Source of the DNA: Thiobacillaceae bacterium
Lineage (GTDB): Bacteria > Pseudomonadota > Gammaproteobacteria > Burkholderiales > Thiobacillaceae
Direction of reading: 5' to 3'
Length of the DNA stretch: 7,378 nucleotides
Assembly (NCBI GenBank): GCA_012274165.1
Contig: JAAPAA010000262.1
Location: 1-7,378 of the forward strand
This document shows, in pieces, positions 1-6,324 of the stretch. A model generated the notes under the pieces. It was not told where the DNA came from, searched no databases, and was given only the letters and a program-made list of their open reading frames with translations. The position numbers and the translations under genes are program-made. Each line of letters begins with the position of its first letter. The first letter of the stretch is position 1.

Positions 1-1377
1 CGCCTGCGCCTTGCGCTCGAGGCTCTGGGGCCGCTGTTCGTCAAATTCGGCCAAGTGCTCTCCACCCGGCGCGATCTGCTGCCACCGGACATCGCCGACG
101 AGCTCGCGCAGCTGCAGGACCGGGTGCCGCCGTTTCCCTCGATCGAGGCGATCGCCACGCTGGAAGCAGCCTACAAAAAACCGCTGCCTGAGGTGTTCGC
201 CGAATTCGACGCCACGCCGAGCGCCTCCGCCTCGGTGGCGCAGGTGCATTTCGCCCGACTGCATAACGGCACCGCCGTTGCGGTCAAAGTGCTGCGCCCC
301 GGCATTGCGCCGGTGATCGCGCACGACGTGTCACTGCTCTACGCTGCCGCCGGACTGATCGAAAAACTGTTCGCCGATGGCCCCCGGCTGCGCCCGCGCG
401 AAGTCGTCGACGAGTTCGAGAAGCATCTGGAAGACGAACTGGACCTGATGCGCGAAGCCGCCAACTGCTCGCAACTGCGGCGCAACTTCAGTAATTCGCC
501 GCAGCTGCTGGTGCCGGAAGTCTATTGGGACTACTGCGCCCGCGACGTCATGGTGATGGATCGGATGGACGGCGTGCCGATCAGCCAGATCGAGCGGCTA
601 CGGGAATCGGGCACCGACATTCCGGCGCTCGCCGCACGCGGGGTCGAAATCTTCTTCACCCAGGTGTTCCGCGACGGTTTCTTCCACGCCGACATGCACC
701 CCGGCAACATCCTGGTACGCGCCGGTTCCGAGCAGTACATCGCGCTCGACTTCGGCATCATGGGCACCCTCACCGAAGTCGACAAGCAATACCTCGCGCG
801 CAACTTCCTCGCCTTCTTCCGCCGCGATTACAAGGGCGTCGCGCTGGCGCATCTGGAATCCGGCTGGGTGCCGCCGGACACGCGAATGGACGAACTCGAA
901 GCGGCGGTACGCGCGGTGTGCGAGCCGGTGTTCGACCGCCCGCTGAAAGACATTTCCTTCGGCCGCGTGCTGTTGCAGCTGTTCCAGGCATCGCGTCGCT
1001 TCAATGTGGAAATCCAGCCGCAGCTGGTTTTATTGCAAAAGACGCTGCTGAATATCGAAGGCCTCGGCCGCCAGCTCGACCCCGAACTCGACCTGTGGAA
1101 AACCGCCAAGCCCTTCCTCGAACGCTGGATGAGCGAACAGATGGGCTGGCGCGCGCTGGTGAAGAACCTGCAAACCGAAGCGCCGAAATGGGCGGCCTTG
1201 CTACCGCAACTGCCGCGGCTGGCGCATCAGGCCCTGAACGAAAACCGGCTGCTGCAACTGGAGGCCGGGCTCACACTGATGCTGCGCCAGCAGCAGGGGC
1301 GCAACCGCTGGCTCGGTGTCATCGCCGCGCTGCTCGCCGCAATCGGTATGGGCTTGCTCTTTATCCTGCTGAAATAA
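1..1377 (+). CDS. ubiB: UbiB, ubiquinone biosynthesis accessory kinase-like protein (5' end cut by window edge)
   Basis: This is an ABC1/ADCK/UbiB-family atypical kinase-like ATPase, a membrane-associated accessory factor for ubiquinone biosynthesis. The frame is open from base 1 (458 residues visible), so the start codon lies off the left edge. The GTG at 55 is not the start, because conserved sequence continues upstream of it. Visible family marks, numbered from the first visible residue, are: the KxGQ motif (FVKFGQVLSTRRDLLPPD, from residue 13); the Ala-rich loop that replaces the kinase P-loop (SASASVAQVH, about 74-83); the lysine of VAVKVLRPG (about residue 96); the catalytic-loop motif HADMHPGN (229-236); and the metal-binding DFG (250-252). 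The protein ends in one hydrophobic segment (about 437-457). Family members are about 500-550 residues, so roughly 50 or more N-terminal residues are missing. It ends in TAA, convergent with ccmI. Family assignment is secure; the biochemical role is known from relatives. Confidence 0.96.
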   Translation, partial: RLRLALEALGPLFVKFGQVLSTRRDLLPPDIADELAQLQDRVPPFPSIEAIATLEAAYKKPLPEVFAEFDATPSASASVAQVHFARLHNGTAVAVKVLRPGIAPVIAHDVSLLYAAAGLIEKLFADGPRLRPREVVDEFEKHLEDELDLMREAANCSQLRRNFSNSPQLLVPEVYWDYCARDVMVMDRMDGVPISQIERLRESGTDIPALAARGVEIFFTQVFRDGFFHADMHPGNILVRAGSEQYIALDFGIMGTLTEVDKQYLARNFLAFFRRDYKGVALAHLESGWVPPDTRMDELEAAVRAVCEPVFDRPLKDISFGRVLLQLFQASRRFNVEIQPQLVLLQKTLLNIEGLGRQLDPELDLWKTAKPFLERWMSEQMGWRALVKNLQTEAPKWAALLPQLPRLAHQALNENRLLQLEAGLTLMLRQQQGRNRWLGVIAALLAAIGMGLLFILLK

Positions 1378-1387
1378 CGGCAACCGC
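1378..1387. other. 10-bp gap between convergent ubiB and ccmI
   Basis: Only ten bases separate the TAA of ubiB from the TGA of ccmI on the opposite strand. The only inverted repeat I see here is a 3-bp CGG/CCG with a 3-base loop and no T-tract on either side, so no intrinsic terminator is visible. Transcripts from each side probably run into the 3' end of the opposing gene. Confidence 0.7.
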
Positions 1388-2056
1388 TCAGGGAATGACC
1401 CGGTCGATGCTGATCTGAAGATTTTGCGTTCCCGGTTTGACTGGACCAATGCTGCCCTCCAGGTCACCACTTTGTGCGCTGGCGTTGCCGCTCTTCGAAA
1501 TGCGGGCAACGAGCATGACTGAAGGAAAGGCCGACAGCTTCATGCCCGGCGCCATGGCATTGGAATCATCCAGGCTGAAGCGGGTCGGCAGGTCGCCCGC
1601 TTTCAACTGGAGAATGGCGAGCGGCATGCGCGGGCCTTTCTCGGCGCGCGCGAAGACGAACACGGTATCGCCGGGCGTAACCCTGGCGGCCAGCGCAGGT
1701 GCCAGTTTGACCTGACCGCTGACCTGACCACTCCCCGGGTTGCCATTAGTCGCTGCGGGCGCAGCCGCTTCCGGAGCGGCGGCGGGCATGATGTTCGGCA
1801 GCGCGGAAGGCGGGGTGCGCCCTTCAGCCAAAGCACGGGCTTCGTCCAGGCTGGTTTGCAACGACTGGGTGAATTCCGAATCGGCGGGTGACGCCTTCAC
1901 CACTTTTTCCCAGTAAGTAATTGCGCCCTTGTAGTCCTTGCGGTCGAAGGCGGCGGTGCCCATCAGCGCCAGCGCCTTGAGGTTGGCCGGGTCGACTTGC
2001 AGGGCACGCTGCAGCAAGACCAGCGGCTCGCCTTCGAGTTTTTGCCCTTGTGACAT
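1388..2056 (-). CDS. ccmI: CcmI C-terminal part (TPR and Ig-like domain), downstream of premature stop
   Basis: This is the remainder of CcmI after the TAA. The open frame resumes right after the stop at 2110; the first ATG in frame is at 2056, giving 222 residues. It contains TPR-like helices (about 10-75; LKALALMGTAAFDRKDYKGA is a clear repeat), an Ala/Pro-rich linker (about 81-108) and a C-terminal beta-rich domain (about 110-222) of the kind found at the end of proteobacterial CcmI/CycH proteins. The TPR part binds apocytochrome c in characterised relatives. The bases before ATG 2056 show no Shine-Dalgarno sequence, and the fragment lacks a signal peptide or membrane helix. If made alone it would therefore stay in the cytoplasm, away from its site of action. 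I regard it as the cut-off half of ccmI and not an independent gene. Confidence 0.6.
   Translation of the reverse strand: MSQGQKLEGEPLVLLQRALQVDPANLKALALMGTAAFDRKDYKGAITYWEKVVKASPADSEFTQSLQTSLDEARALAEGRTPPSALPNIMPAAAPEAAAPAATNGNPGSGQVSGQVKLAPALAARVTPGDTVFVFARAEKGPRMPLAILQLKAGDLPTRFSLDDSNAMAPGMKLSAFPSVMLVARISKSGNASAQSGDLEGSIGPVKPGTQNLQISIDRVIP
1709..1732. repeat. 12-bp tandem duplication inside the ccmI 3' part
   Basis: Two adjacent 12-base copies (1709-1720 and 1721-1732) differ at one base. On the - strand they encode SGQV twice in a row at the junction between the Ala/Pro linker and the first beta strand of the C-terminal domain. The repeat keeps the frame, so it only lengthens the linker or strand edge by four residues. 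Confidence 0.75.
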
Positions 2057-2110
2057 GGCGAGCGCATCGGCGTGGTCGGTCAGCAGTTGTGCATCGGGTG
2101 GCAGCAGTTT

Positions 2111-2701
2111 TTAGGCGCGGGCATAGGCGTCGGCGGCGTCGGCATAGCGGCCCAGCACGTTGTAGGAGCGCGCCAGCATGGCCCAGCCCGCGCCATCGTC
2201 GGGCTTGTCCTTCAAACTGGCCGCGAGTTTGTCGGCCATGGCCCGGATGCTTTCAAAGGAGGTGCTGTGCGGGCTGCCACCCTGCGCGTTGGCGGACGCG
2301 GCGGCATCCGAAGTGGGCGACGACGCCATGGGCGCAATGGCCTCGGGTGTGCCGACCTTGAGATACAGCCCCACGGCGGCGACAGGAATCAGCACTGCCA
2401 GCGCGATGGGCGCCCAGCGTCCGCGCCCGCGATGCTCCGGCGCAACGTCATTGACCGCAGCCAGTGTGTCTTCCAGTGCGCGTTTTTCCAGTTCACGCCG
2501 GCCGACCGCATGCTGTTCCGCGCTGAGGGTGCCGTTTGCCAGGTCGGCATCCAGTTCGTTGAGCTGGTCGCGGTAGATCATCACATTGGCTTGCGCGCGC
2601 GATGTCTTGTCATCCGCAGTGTGCTGCTTCACCAGCGCGGGCAGCACGAAGGCCAGCCCCAGGGCGATGAGTACGCCAATTACAATGAGAAATCCGGTCA
2701 T
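2111..2701 (-). CDS. ccmI: CcmI N-terminal part (membrane module plus first TPR), ends at premature stop
   Basis: This 196-residue product is what ordinary translation of ccmI would give. It has a membrane helix at about 2-24, a charged segment at about 25-95 with heptad-like leucines that may form a coiled coil, a second membrane helix at about 97-115, a low-complexity Ala/Ser linker, and the start of a TPR region (about 158-196) that stops in the middle of the repeat array. In Rhodobacter-type CcmI the part with the two helices and cytoplasmic loop (CcmI-1) has been separated functionally from the periplasmic TPR part (CcmI-2), so this fragment may keep some activity; that is inference. The ATG overlaps the ccmH stop as ATGA, and an AAGGAA ribosome site sits 5 bases upstream. 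Full-length relatives are about 400 residues or more. Confidence 0.8.
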   Translation of the reverse strand: MTGFLIVIGVLIALGLAFVLPALVKQHTADDKTSRAQANVMIYRDQLNELDADLANGTLSAEQHAVGRRELEKRALEDTLAAVNDVAPEHRGRGRWAPIALAVLIPVAAVGLYLKVGTPEAIAPMASSPTSDAAASANAQGGSPHSTSFESIRAMADKLAASLKDKPDDGAGWAMLARSYNVLGRYADAADAYARA

Positions 2702-3174
2702 GTCGTTTCCTTGGTTTTGTCGGTTTGCAGCAGAGATTCCGCCATTGATTGTTCGTCCTGGCTCAATTCCGGTTCGGCAGCAGATTGCCGCCGCCGCCTG
2801 ATGTTAAAGACCAGAACGCCGCCGCCCACCGCCAGCAGCAAAAACGGGCCCAGCCAAAGCACCAGGGTGATGGCCTTGACGGGCGGGCGATACAGCACAA
2901 AGTCGCCGTAGCGGGCAACCATGAAGTCCTTGATTTCGGCGTCGCTCATGCCGACCTGGATTTTTTCGCGGATTTCGGTACGCAAGTCGACTGCCAGTTC
3001 GGCGTTGGAATCCGCGATGGTCTGGTTCTGGCACACCAGGCAGCGCAATTCGCTCGCGAGCTGCATCAGCCGCGCCTCGGCCACGGGGTCGGCAGCAGCC
3101 GGGGCCGCTTCTTTGGCAAAGGCCGGGTGCAGGGCCACTGCCAGCAAGAGGGCAAGGAGGGGTTTAAGCAGCAT
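2698..3174 (-). CDS. ccmH: CcmH, thiol-oxidoreductase subunit of the haem ligation complex
   Basis: CcmH is a membrane-anchored periplasmic protein with a redox-active LRCxxC motif. It acts with CcmG to keep the apocytochrome CXXCH cysteines reduced and works with CcmF/CcmI in haem ligation. The 158 residues show a signal peptide (about 1-20, ending HPAFA), the motif LRCLVCQNQTIADS with C45 and C48, the conserved YGDFVLYRPP (89-98), one membrane helix (about 101-124) followed by RRRR, and a polar cytoplasmic tail of about 30 residues. The size matches stand-alone CcmH; the TPR domain fused in the E. coli protein is the separate ccmI here. The ATG at 3174 overlaps the end of ccmG by 11 bases, and its TGA overlaps the ccmI ATG. 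Only a weak ribosome site precedes it, so coupling to ccmG translation is likely. Confidence 0.96.
   Translation of the reverse strand: MLLKPLLALLLAVALHPAFAKEAAPAAADPVAEARLMQLASELRCLVCQNQTIADSNAELAVDLRTEIREKIQVGMSDAEIKDFMVARYGDFVLYRPPVKAITLVLWLGPFLLLAVGGGVLVFNIRRRRQSAAEPELSQDEQSMAESLLQTDKTKETT
2707..2712 (-). promoter_or_regulatory. Ribosome binding site of ccmI
   Basis: AAGGAA on the - strand lies within the 3' end of ccmH, five bases before the ATG at 2701. It supports that start and a full initiation site for ccmI in addition to coupling through the ATGA overlap. Confidence 0.6.
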
Positions 3175-3694
3175 TGAGTTTTTTCACCAGCGGAAGAATC
3201 GTGTCGTGCAGCACTTTGGGGGTGATGGGGCCAATCTGCTTGTAGCGGATGATGCCGGCCTTGTCGATGACAAAGGTTTCCGGCACGCCGTATACCCCGA
3301 ACTCGATCCCGGTACGTCCATCCAGATCGGACAGGTTGGCAACGTAGGGATTGCCCATGCCATCGAGCATGCGACGCGCATCTTCCGGCTGATCCTTGTA
3401 ATCCAGCCCATAGATCGGAACAGCCCGGGTTTTGGCAAACTCCACCAGAACCGGGTGTTCCTCGCGGCAACCGCTGCACCACGACGCCCACACATTGAGC
3501 AGCCAGACCTGGCCGCGCATTTCCGAAGAAGACCAAATTCTGGAAGGCAATTCCAGCGTCTGCAAATGGAAAGCCGGCGCGGGTTTGTCGATCAGGGGCG
3601 AAGGCACCTCATGCGGGTCGAGCTTGAGACCTACGCCCAAAAAAACCAGCATGGCGATAAAAATCGCCAGGGGGATCAGATACCAGGCTTTCAT
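3164..3694 (-). CDS. ccmG: CcmG/DsbE, membrane-anchored periplasmic thioredoxin-like protein
   Basis: CcmG is a thiol:disulfide reductant dedicated to cytochrome c maturation. It receives electrons from DsbD/CcdA-type proteins and reduces apocytochrome or CcmH disulfides. The 176 residues begin with an uncleaved membrane anchor (about 5-23), followed by a thioredoxin fold. The active site is WASWCSGCREEHP, with C73 and C76; the conserved glutamates follow at once, and the cis-proline loop is GVPETFV (P138). The family usually has WCxxC with variable middle residues; Ser-Gly is less usual than the Pro/Val-containing pairs I recall. The FGVYGVPET segment and acidic residues around the active site separate CcmG from general thioredoxins. 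The ATG overlaps the ccmF TGA (ATGA), with GGAAG just upstream. The TAA lies inside the start of ccmH. Confidence 0.96.
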   Translation of the reverse strand: MKAWYLIPLAIFIAMLVFLGVGLKLDPHEVPSPLIDKPAPAFHLQTLELPSRIWSSSEMRGQVWLLNVWASWCSGCREEHPVLVEFAKTRAVPIYGLDYKDQPEDARRMLDGMGNPYVANLSDLDGRTGIEFGVYGVPETFVIDKAGIIRYKQIGPITPKVLHDTILPLVKKLNAA

Positions 3695-5676
3695 GCGACT
3701 TCCGGAACCAGTGTGGCAGCGGGCACGATCTTCTGCTCGCGGCGGCGCGCCAGGCGGTAACGGCGATCGGTCAAGGTCAGCGCGCCCCCCATCGCCATCA
3801 CCAGACAGCCGCCCCAGATCCAGTCGACAAAAGGTTTGATATACACGCGCACCACCCAGGCGCCGTTTTCGACCGGCTCGCCCAGCGAGACGTACAGGTC
3901 ACGGGTGAATCCGGGGGCGATGGCCGCTTCGGTCATCGGCATCTGCGTGGCGGTGTAAATGCGTTTTTCCGGCGTCAGAGTGCGCTCCAGCTGGCCATTT
4001 TTCAGAATATCGATCGTCCCTCGCGAAGCCTGATAGTTGGGGCCGGGCAATTCGGTCACACCCTTGAACACAAACTGATACGCACCCATGGTGACCGTGT
4101 CGCCGACGTCCATCCGCACATCTTTCTCGATCTGATAGCCCTTGACCAGAGTGACGCCGACGATGAACACACCGACGCCAACGTGCGCCAGCAACATGCC
4201 GTAATAGCTGCGCGACTGGCTGCCGAGGCGCTGGCGCAGCGAACCAGCCGCGACCGGTTTAACCCGGTTCCACAAATTGAGTACAGTGGTGGTGAAGACC
4301 CACAGCGCGAGCAGCAGACCAAAGCTGATCATGGGCGACCAGTGTCCCAGCGCGAAGGGCAGCAGCAGAGCGCTGACGATGCTGACGCCGAACGCCCAGC
4401 GCAGGCGTACCGCCAGATCCGGCAGGCTGGCGGATTTCCAGCGCGCCAGCGGGCCGACGCCCATGAGGAAAATGGCGGGTGCCATGAGCGGCGCGAACAC
4501 GTTGTCGAAATACGGCGGGCCGACCGAAATCTTGCCCAGCCCGAGTGAGTCGAGCACCAGCGGATACAGGGTGCCGAGCAACACCGAGCCGGAGGCCACG
4601 ACCAGAATCACATTGTTGGCGAGCAGCATGGATTCGCGCGATACCAGATCGAAGCGCCCGCCCAGGCCAACCTTAGCGGCGCGCCAGGCGAACAGCAGGA
4701 ACGAGCCGCCGGTCACGATCGCGAGGAAAATCAGGATGAAAATGCCGCGTTTGGGATCGGTGGCGAACGCATGAACGGATGTCAGCACGCCGGAACGCAC
4801 AAGGAAGGTGCCCAGCAGCGACAGCGAAAAGGCAATGATGGCGAGCAGCACGGTCCAGTTCTTGAAGCTGCCGCGCTTTTCGGTCACGGCGAGCGAGTGG
4901 ATCAGCGCGGTGCCGACCAGCCACGGCATGAATGAGGCGTTTTCCACCGGATCCCAGAACCACCAGCCGCCCCAACCCAGTTCGTAATAGGCCCAAGCGC
5001 TGCCGAGTGCGATGCCGACGGTAAGGAAGACCCAGGCCACCATCGTCCACGGCCGCGACCAGCGCGCCCAGGCCGCATCCAGATTGCCGCCCAGCAACGC
5101 GGCGATGGCAAAGGCGAAGGCCACGGAAAACCCGACATAGCCCATGTAGAGCATGGGCGGATGGAAAATCATGCCGGGATCCTGCAGCAGCGGATTGAGA
5201 TCGCGGCCATCCAGCGCGGCAGGCAGCAGGCGCTCGAAAGGGTTGGAGGTCAGCAGAATGAACAGCAGAAAGCCGACGCTGATGAAGCCCATCACGCCCA
5301 GAATGCGCGCCACCATTTCGCGCGGCAGATGCCGGCTGAACATCGACACCGCGACCATCCAGATCGTGAGCATGAACACCCACAACAGCACGGAGCCTTC
5401 ATGGCCGCCCCACACCGCCGCCAGCCGGTAGTGCAGCGGCAACAGGGAGTTGGAATTGCTGGCGACATACAGCACGGAGAAATCGTTAACCGCAAAGGAA
5501 TACGCCAGGCACACCATGGCCAGCGTGATGAACACGAACAGACCTTGTGCGGCGGGGCGCGCCAGCGCCATCCAGGATGCAATGCCGCGCTGTGCGCCGA
5601 CGATGGGAAACACCGTCAGCGCAATGGCGATCAGCAGCGCGACGATGAGGGCGAAGTGGCCGATTTCAGGAATCAT
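3691..5676 (-). CDS. ccmF: CcmF, cytochrome c haem lyase subunit (integral membrane)
   Basis: CcmF is the core of the System I haem ligase. It takes haem from holo-CcmE and joins it to the apocytochrome vinyl-thioether sites. The protein is 661 residues, the usual size, with about 15 hydrophobic segments. The tryptophan-rich WWD motif is clear (LGWGGWWFWDPVENASFMPW, 233-252). The four haem-ligand histidines known from the E. coli protein have counterparts: H172 in FHPPMLYMGY, H260, H302 in SVHAF, and H498 in LLAHVG. The HEGS sequence at 92-95 is also family-typical. A large periplasmic loop (about 515-625) precedes the last membrane helix (about 626-645) and a basic C-terminus. The ATG overlaps the ccmE TGA and the TGA overlaps the ccmG ATG. 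No lesion is visible. Confidence 0.98.
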   Translation of the reverse strand: MIPEIGHFALIVALLIAIALTVFPIVGAQRGIASWMALARPAAQGLFVFITLAMVCLAYSFAVNDFSVLYVASNSNSLLPLHYRLAAVWGGHEGSVLLWVFMLTIWMVAVSMFSRHLPREMVARILGVMGFISVGFLLFILLTSNPFERLLPAALDGRDLNPLLQDPGMIFHPPMLYMGYVGFSVAFAFAIAALLGGNLDAAWARWSRPWTMVAWVFLTVGIALGSAWAYYELGWGGWWFWDPVENASFMPWLVGTALIHSLAVTEKRGSFKNWTVLLAIIAFSLSLLGTFLVRSGVLTSVHAFATDPKRGIFILIFLAIVTGGSFLLFAWRAAKVGLGGRFDLVSRESMLLANNVILVVASGSVLLGTLYPLVLDSLGLGKISVGPPYFDNVFAPLMAPAIFLMGVGPLARWKSASLPDLAVRLRWAFGVSIVSALLLPFALGHWSPMISFGLLLALWVFTTTVLNLWNRVKPVAAGSLRQRLGSQSRSYYGMLLAHVGVGVFIVGVTLVKGYQIEKDVRMDVGDTVTMGAYQFVFKGVTELPGPNYQASRGTIDILKNGQLERTLTPEKRIYTATQMPMTEAAIAPGFTRDLYVSLGEPVENGAWVVRVYIKPFVDWIWGGCLVMAMGGALTLTDRRYRLARRREQKIVPAATLVPEVA

Positions 5677-6146
5677 TTGGGTTTGTTTTCCGTAGCCATG
5701 ACCAGCGACTTGCCGGTACTCTCACCCGAGGCCTGGGCGCGTTTGAGCGCTTCGGCGGCCTCGGGCGGCATGTAGTTTTCGTCGTGTTTGGCCAGCACTT
5801 CGCTGGCCTGGAACACCCCATTGGCGTCCAGTTCGCCTTGGGCGACCACACCTTTTCCTTCCTTGAACAGGTCGGGCAGGATGCCGGTAAACACCACGGG
5901 AATGGATTGGGCGGTGTCGGTCACGGTGAAATGCACCGTCACCCCTTCGCGCTTCACGCTCCCCGCCACCACCAGCCCGCCGATGCGCAGACCGCGACCG
6001 GTGGGTGCTTCGTGAGCTGCGATCTGACTGGGCGTAAAGAAAAACACCATGTTGCTGCGAAAGGCATTCAGCACCAGGGTGGCGGCCAGGCCGACTGCAG
6101 CCAACCCGGCAGCAATCAGCGCCATGCGTTTATGTCGTGGTTTCAT
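5673..6146 (-). CDS. ccmE: CcmE, periplasmic haem chaperone
   Basis: CcmE binds haem covalently through a histidine, after loading by CcmABCD, and hands it to CcmF. The 157 residues begin with a basic N-terminus (MKPRHKR) and an uncleaved membrane anchor (about 8-27), followed by an OB-fold beta barrel (about 45-120). The haem-binding site is LAKHDENYMP, with H121 as the covalent haem ligand and Y125 as the axial ligand, matching the HxxxY type of E. coli CcmE. After this comes a flexible polar tail. Motifs such as RIGGLVV and VVFTGILPDLFKEGKGVVAQG are family hallmarks. Its ATG lies 17 bases inside ccmD in another frame, and its TGA overlaps the ccmF ATG. Only a poor ribosome site is seen before the start. 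Confidence 0.97.
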   Translation of the reverse strand: MKPRHKRMALIAAGLAAVGLAATLVLNAFRSNMVFFFTPSQIAAHEAPTGRGLRIGGLVVAGSVKREGVTVHFTVTDTAQSIPVVFTGILPDLFKEGKGVVAQGELDANGVFQASEVLAKHDENYMPPEAAEALKRAQASGESTGKSLVMATENKPK

Positions 6147-6324
6147 GTTTCGTCTGCTCGGACAGGATTATTTGGACTTGGCGGATCTTTTCGACGCCAC
6201 GGCGACGCGCGCGCAACATCAGAATTTCGGCCACGATGATAACCGCCGTGACCAGGTAAGACCCCCAGACATAAAAACCATCGCCGCCCATGGCAATGAA
6301 GTCATCCAGACTCTTCCAGATCAT
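6130..6324 (-). CDS. ccmD: CcmD, small membrane protein of the haem export/loading complex
   Basis: CcmD is a small single-helix membrane protein that associates with CcmC and the CcmAB transporter and helps release holo-CcmE. The 64 residues have the typical N-terminus (SLDDFIAMGGDGFYVWGSY), one membrane helix (about 19-37), then a very basic cytoplasmic stretch (RARRRGVEKIR) and a charged tail. Position between ccmC and ccmE, length and the FxAMGGxGxYVW pattern make the call firm despite its small size. The ATG shares the ATGA overlap with the ccmC stop, and a GAGGAA ribosome site lies five bases before it. Its last 17 bases overlap the ccmE start. Confidence 0.94.
   Translation of the reverse strand: MIWKSLDDFIAMGGDGFYVWGSYLVTAVIIVAEILMLRARRRGVEKIRQVQIILSEQTKHETTT

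Larger units (their letters stand above)
1388..2701 (-). pseudogene. ccmI: ccmI interrupted by an in-frame TAA stop (whole locus)
   Basis: Read as one frame from the ATG at 2701 to the TGA at 1388-1390, this locus encodes a full-size CcmI of 437 positions, broken by TAA at 2111-2113 (position 197). The bases just after the stop still encode KLLPPDAQLLTDHADALAM, ordinary CcmI TPR sequence, in the same frame. A single base change from a sense codon such as CAA, GAA or AAA explains the break; no indel is needed. The order is two membrane helices with a loop between them, TPR repeats, an Ala/Pro-rich linker and a C-terminal Ig-like domain. CcmI presents apocytochrome c to the CcmF/CcmH ligation machinery. 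No second lesion is visible, so the change is recent, a sequencing or assembly error, or the stop is read through. Sequence alone cannot distinguish these. Confidence 0.8.

Noticed and set aside
1378..1387. CGG-CAA-CCG mini-hairpin as a terminator between ubiB and ccmI
   Set aside because: A 3-bp stem without a following T-run is too weak to support a terminator call.
525..1418. Long + strand open frame (297 codons) within ubiB in another frame
   Set aside because: It runs over well-conserved UbiB coding sequence, its protein is Arg/Ala/Gly/Pro-rich with no recognisable domain, and long shadow frames are expected in G+C-rich DNA.
1437..1442. TTGACT on the + strand as a possible -35 promoter box
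   Set aside because: It lies inside ccmI coding sequence with no plausible -10 box at the right distance and no gene downstream on that strand.
2072..3760. Two + strand open frames of equal length (2072-2911 and 2921-3760, 279 codons each) antisense to ccmI, ccmH and ccmG
   Set aside because: They lie opposite conserved ccm genes and their translations resemble no family I know. The equal length looks like coincidence, since the two proteins share no sequence.
4673..5383. Alternative-frame open frame of 236 codons on the - strand within ccmF
   Set aside because: It is a shadow of ccmF, Arg/His-rich and without membrane or domain character; the CcmF frame is full length with all key residues.
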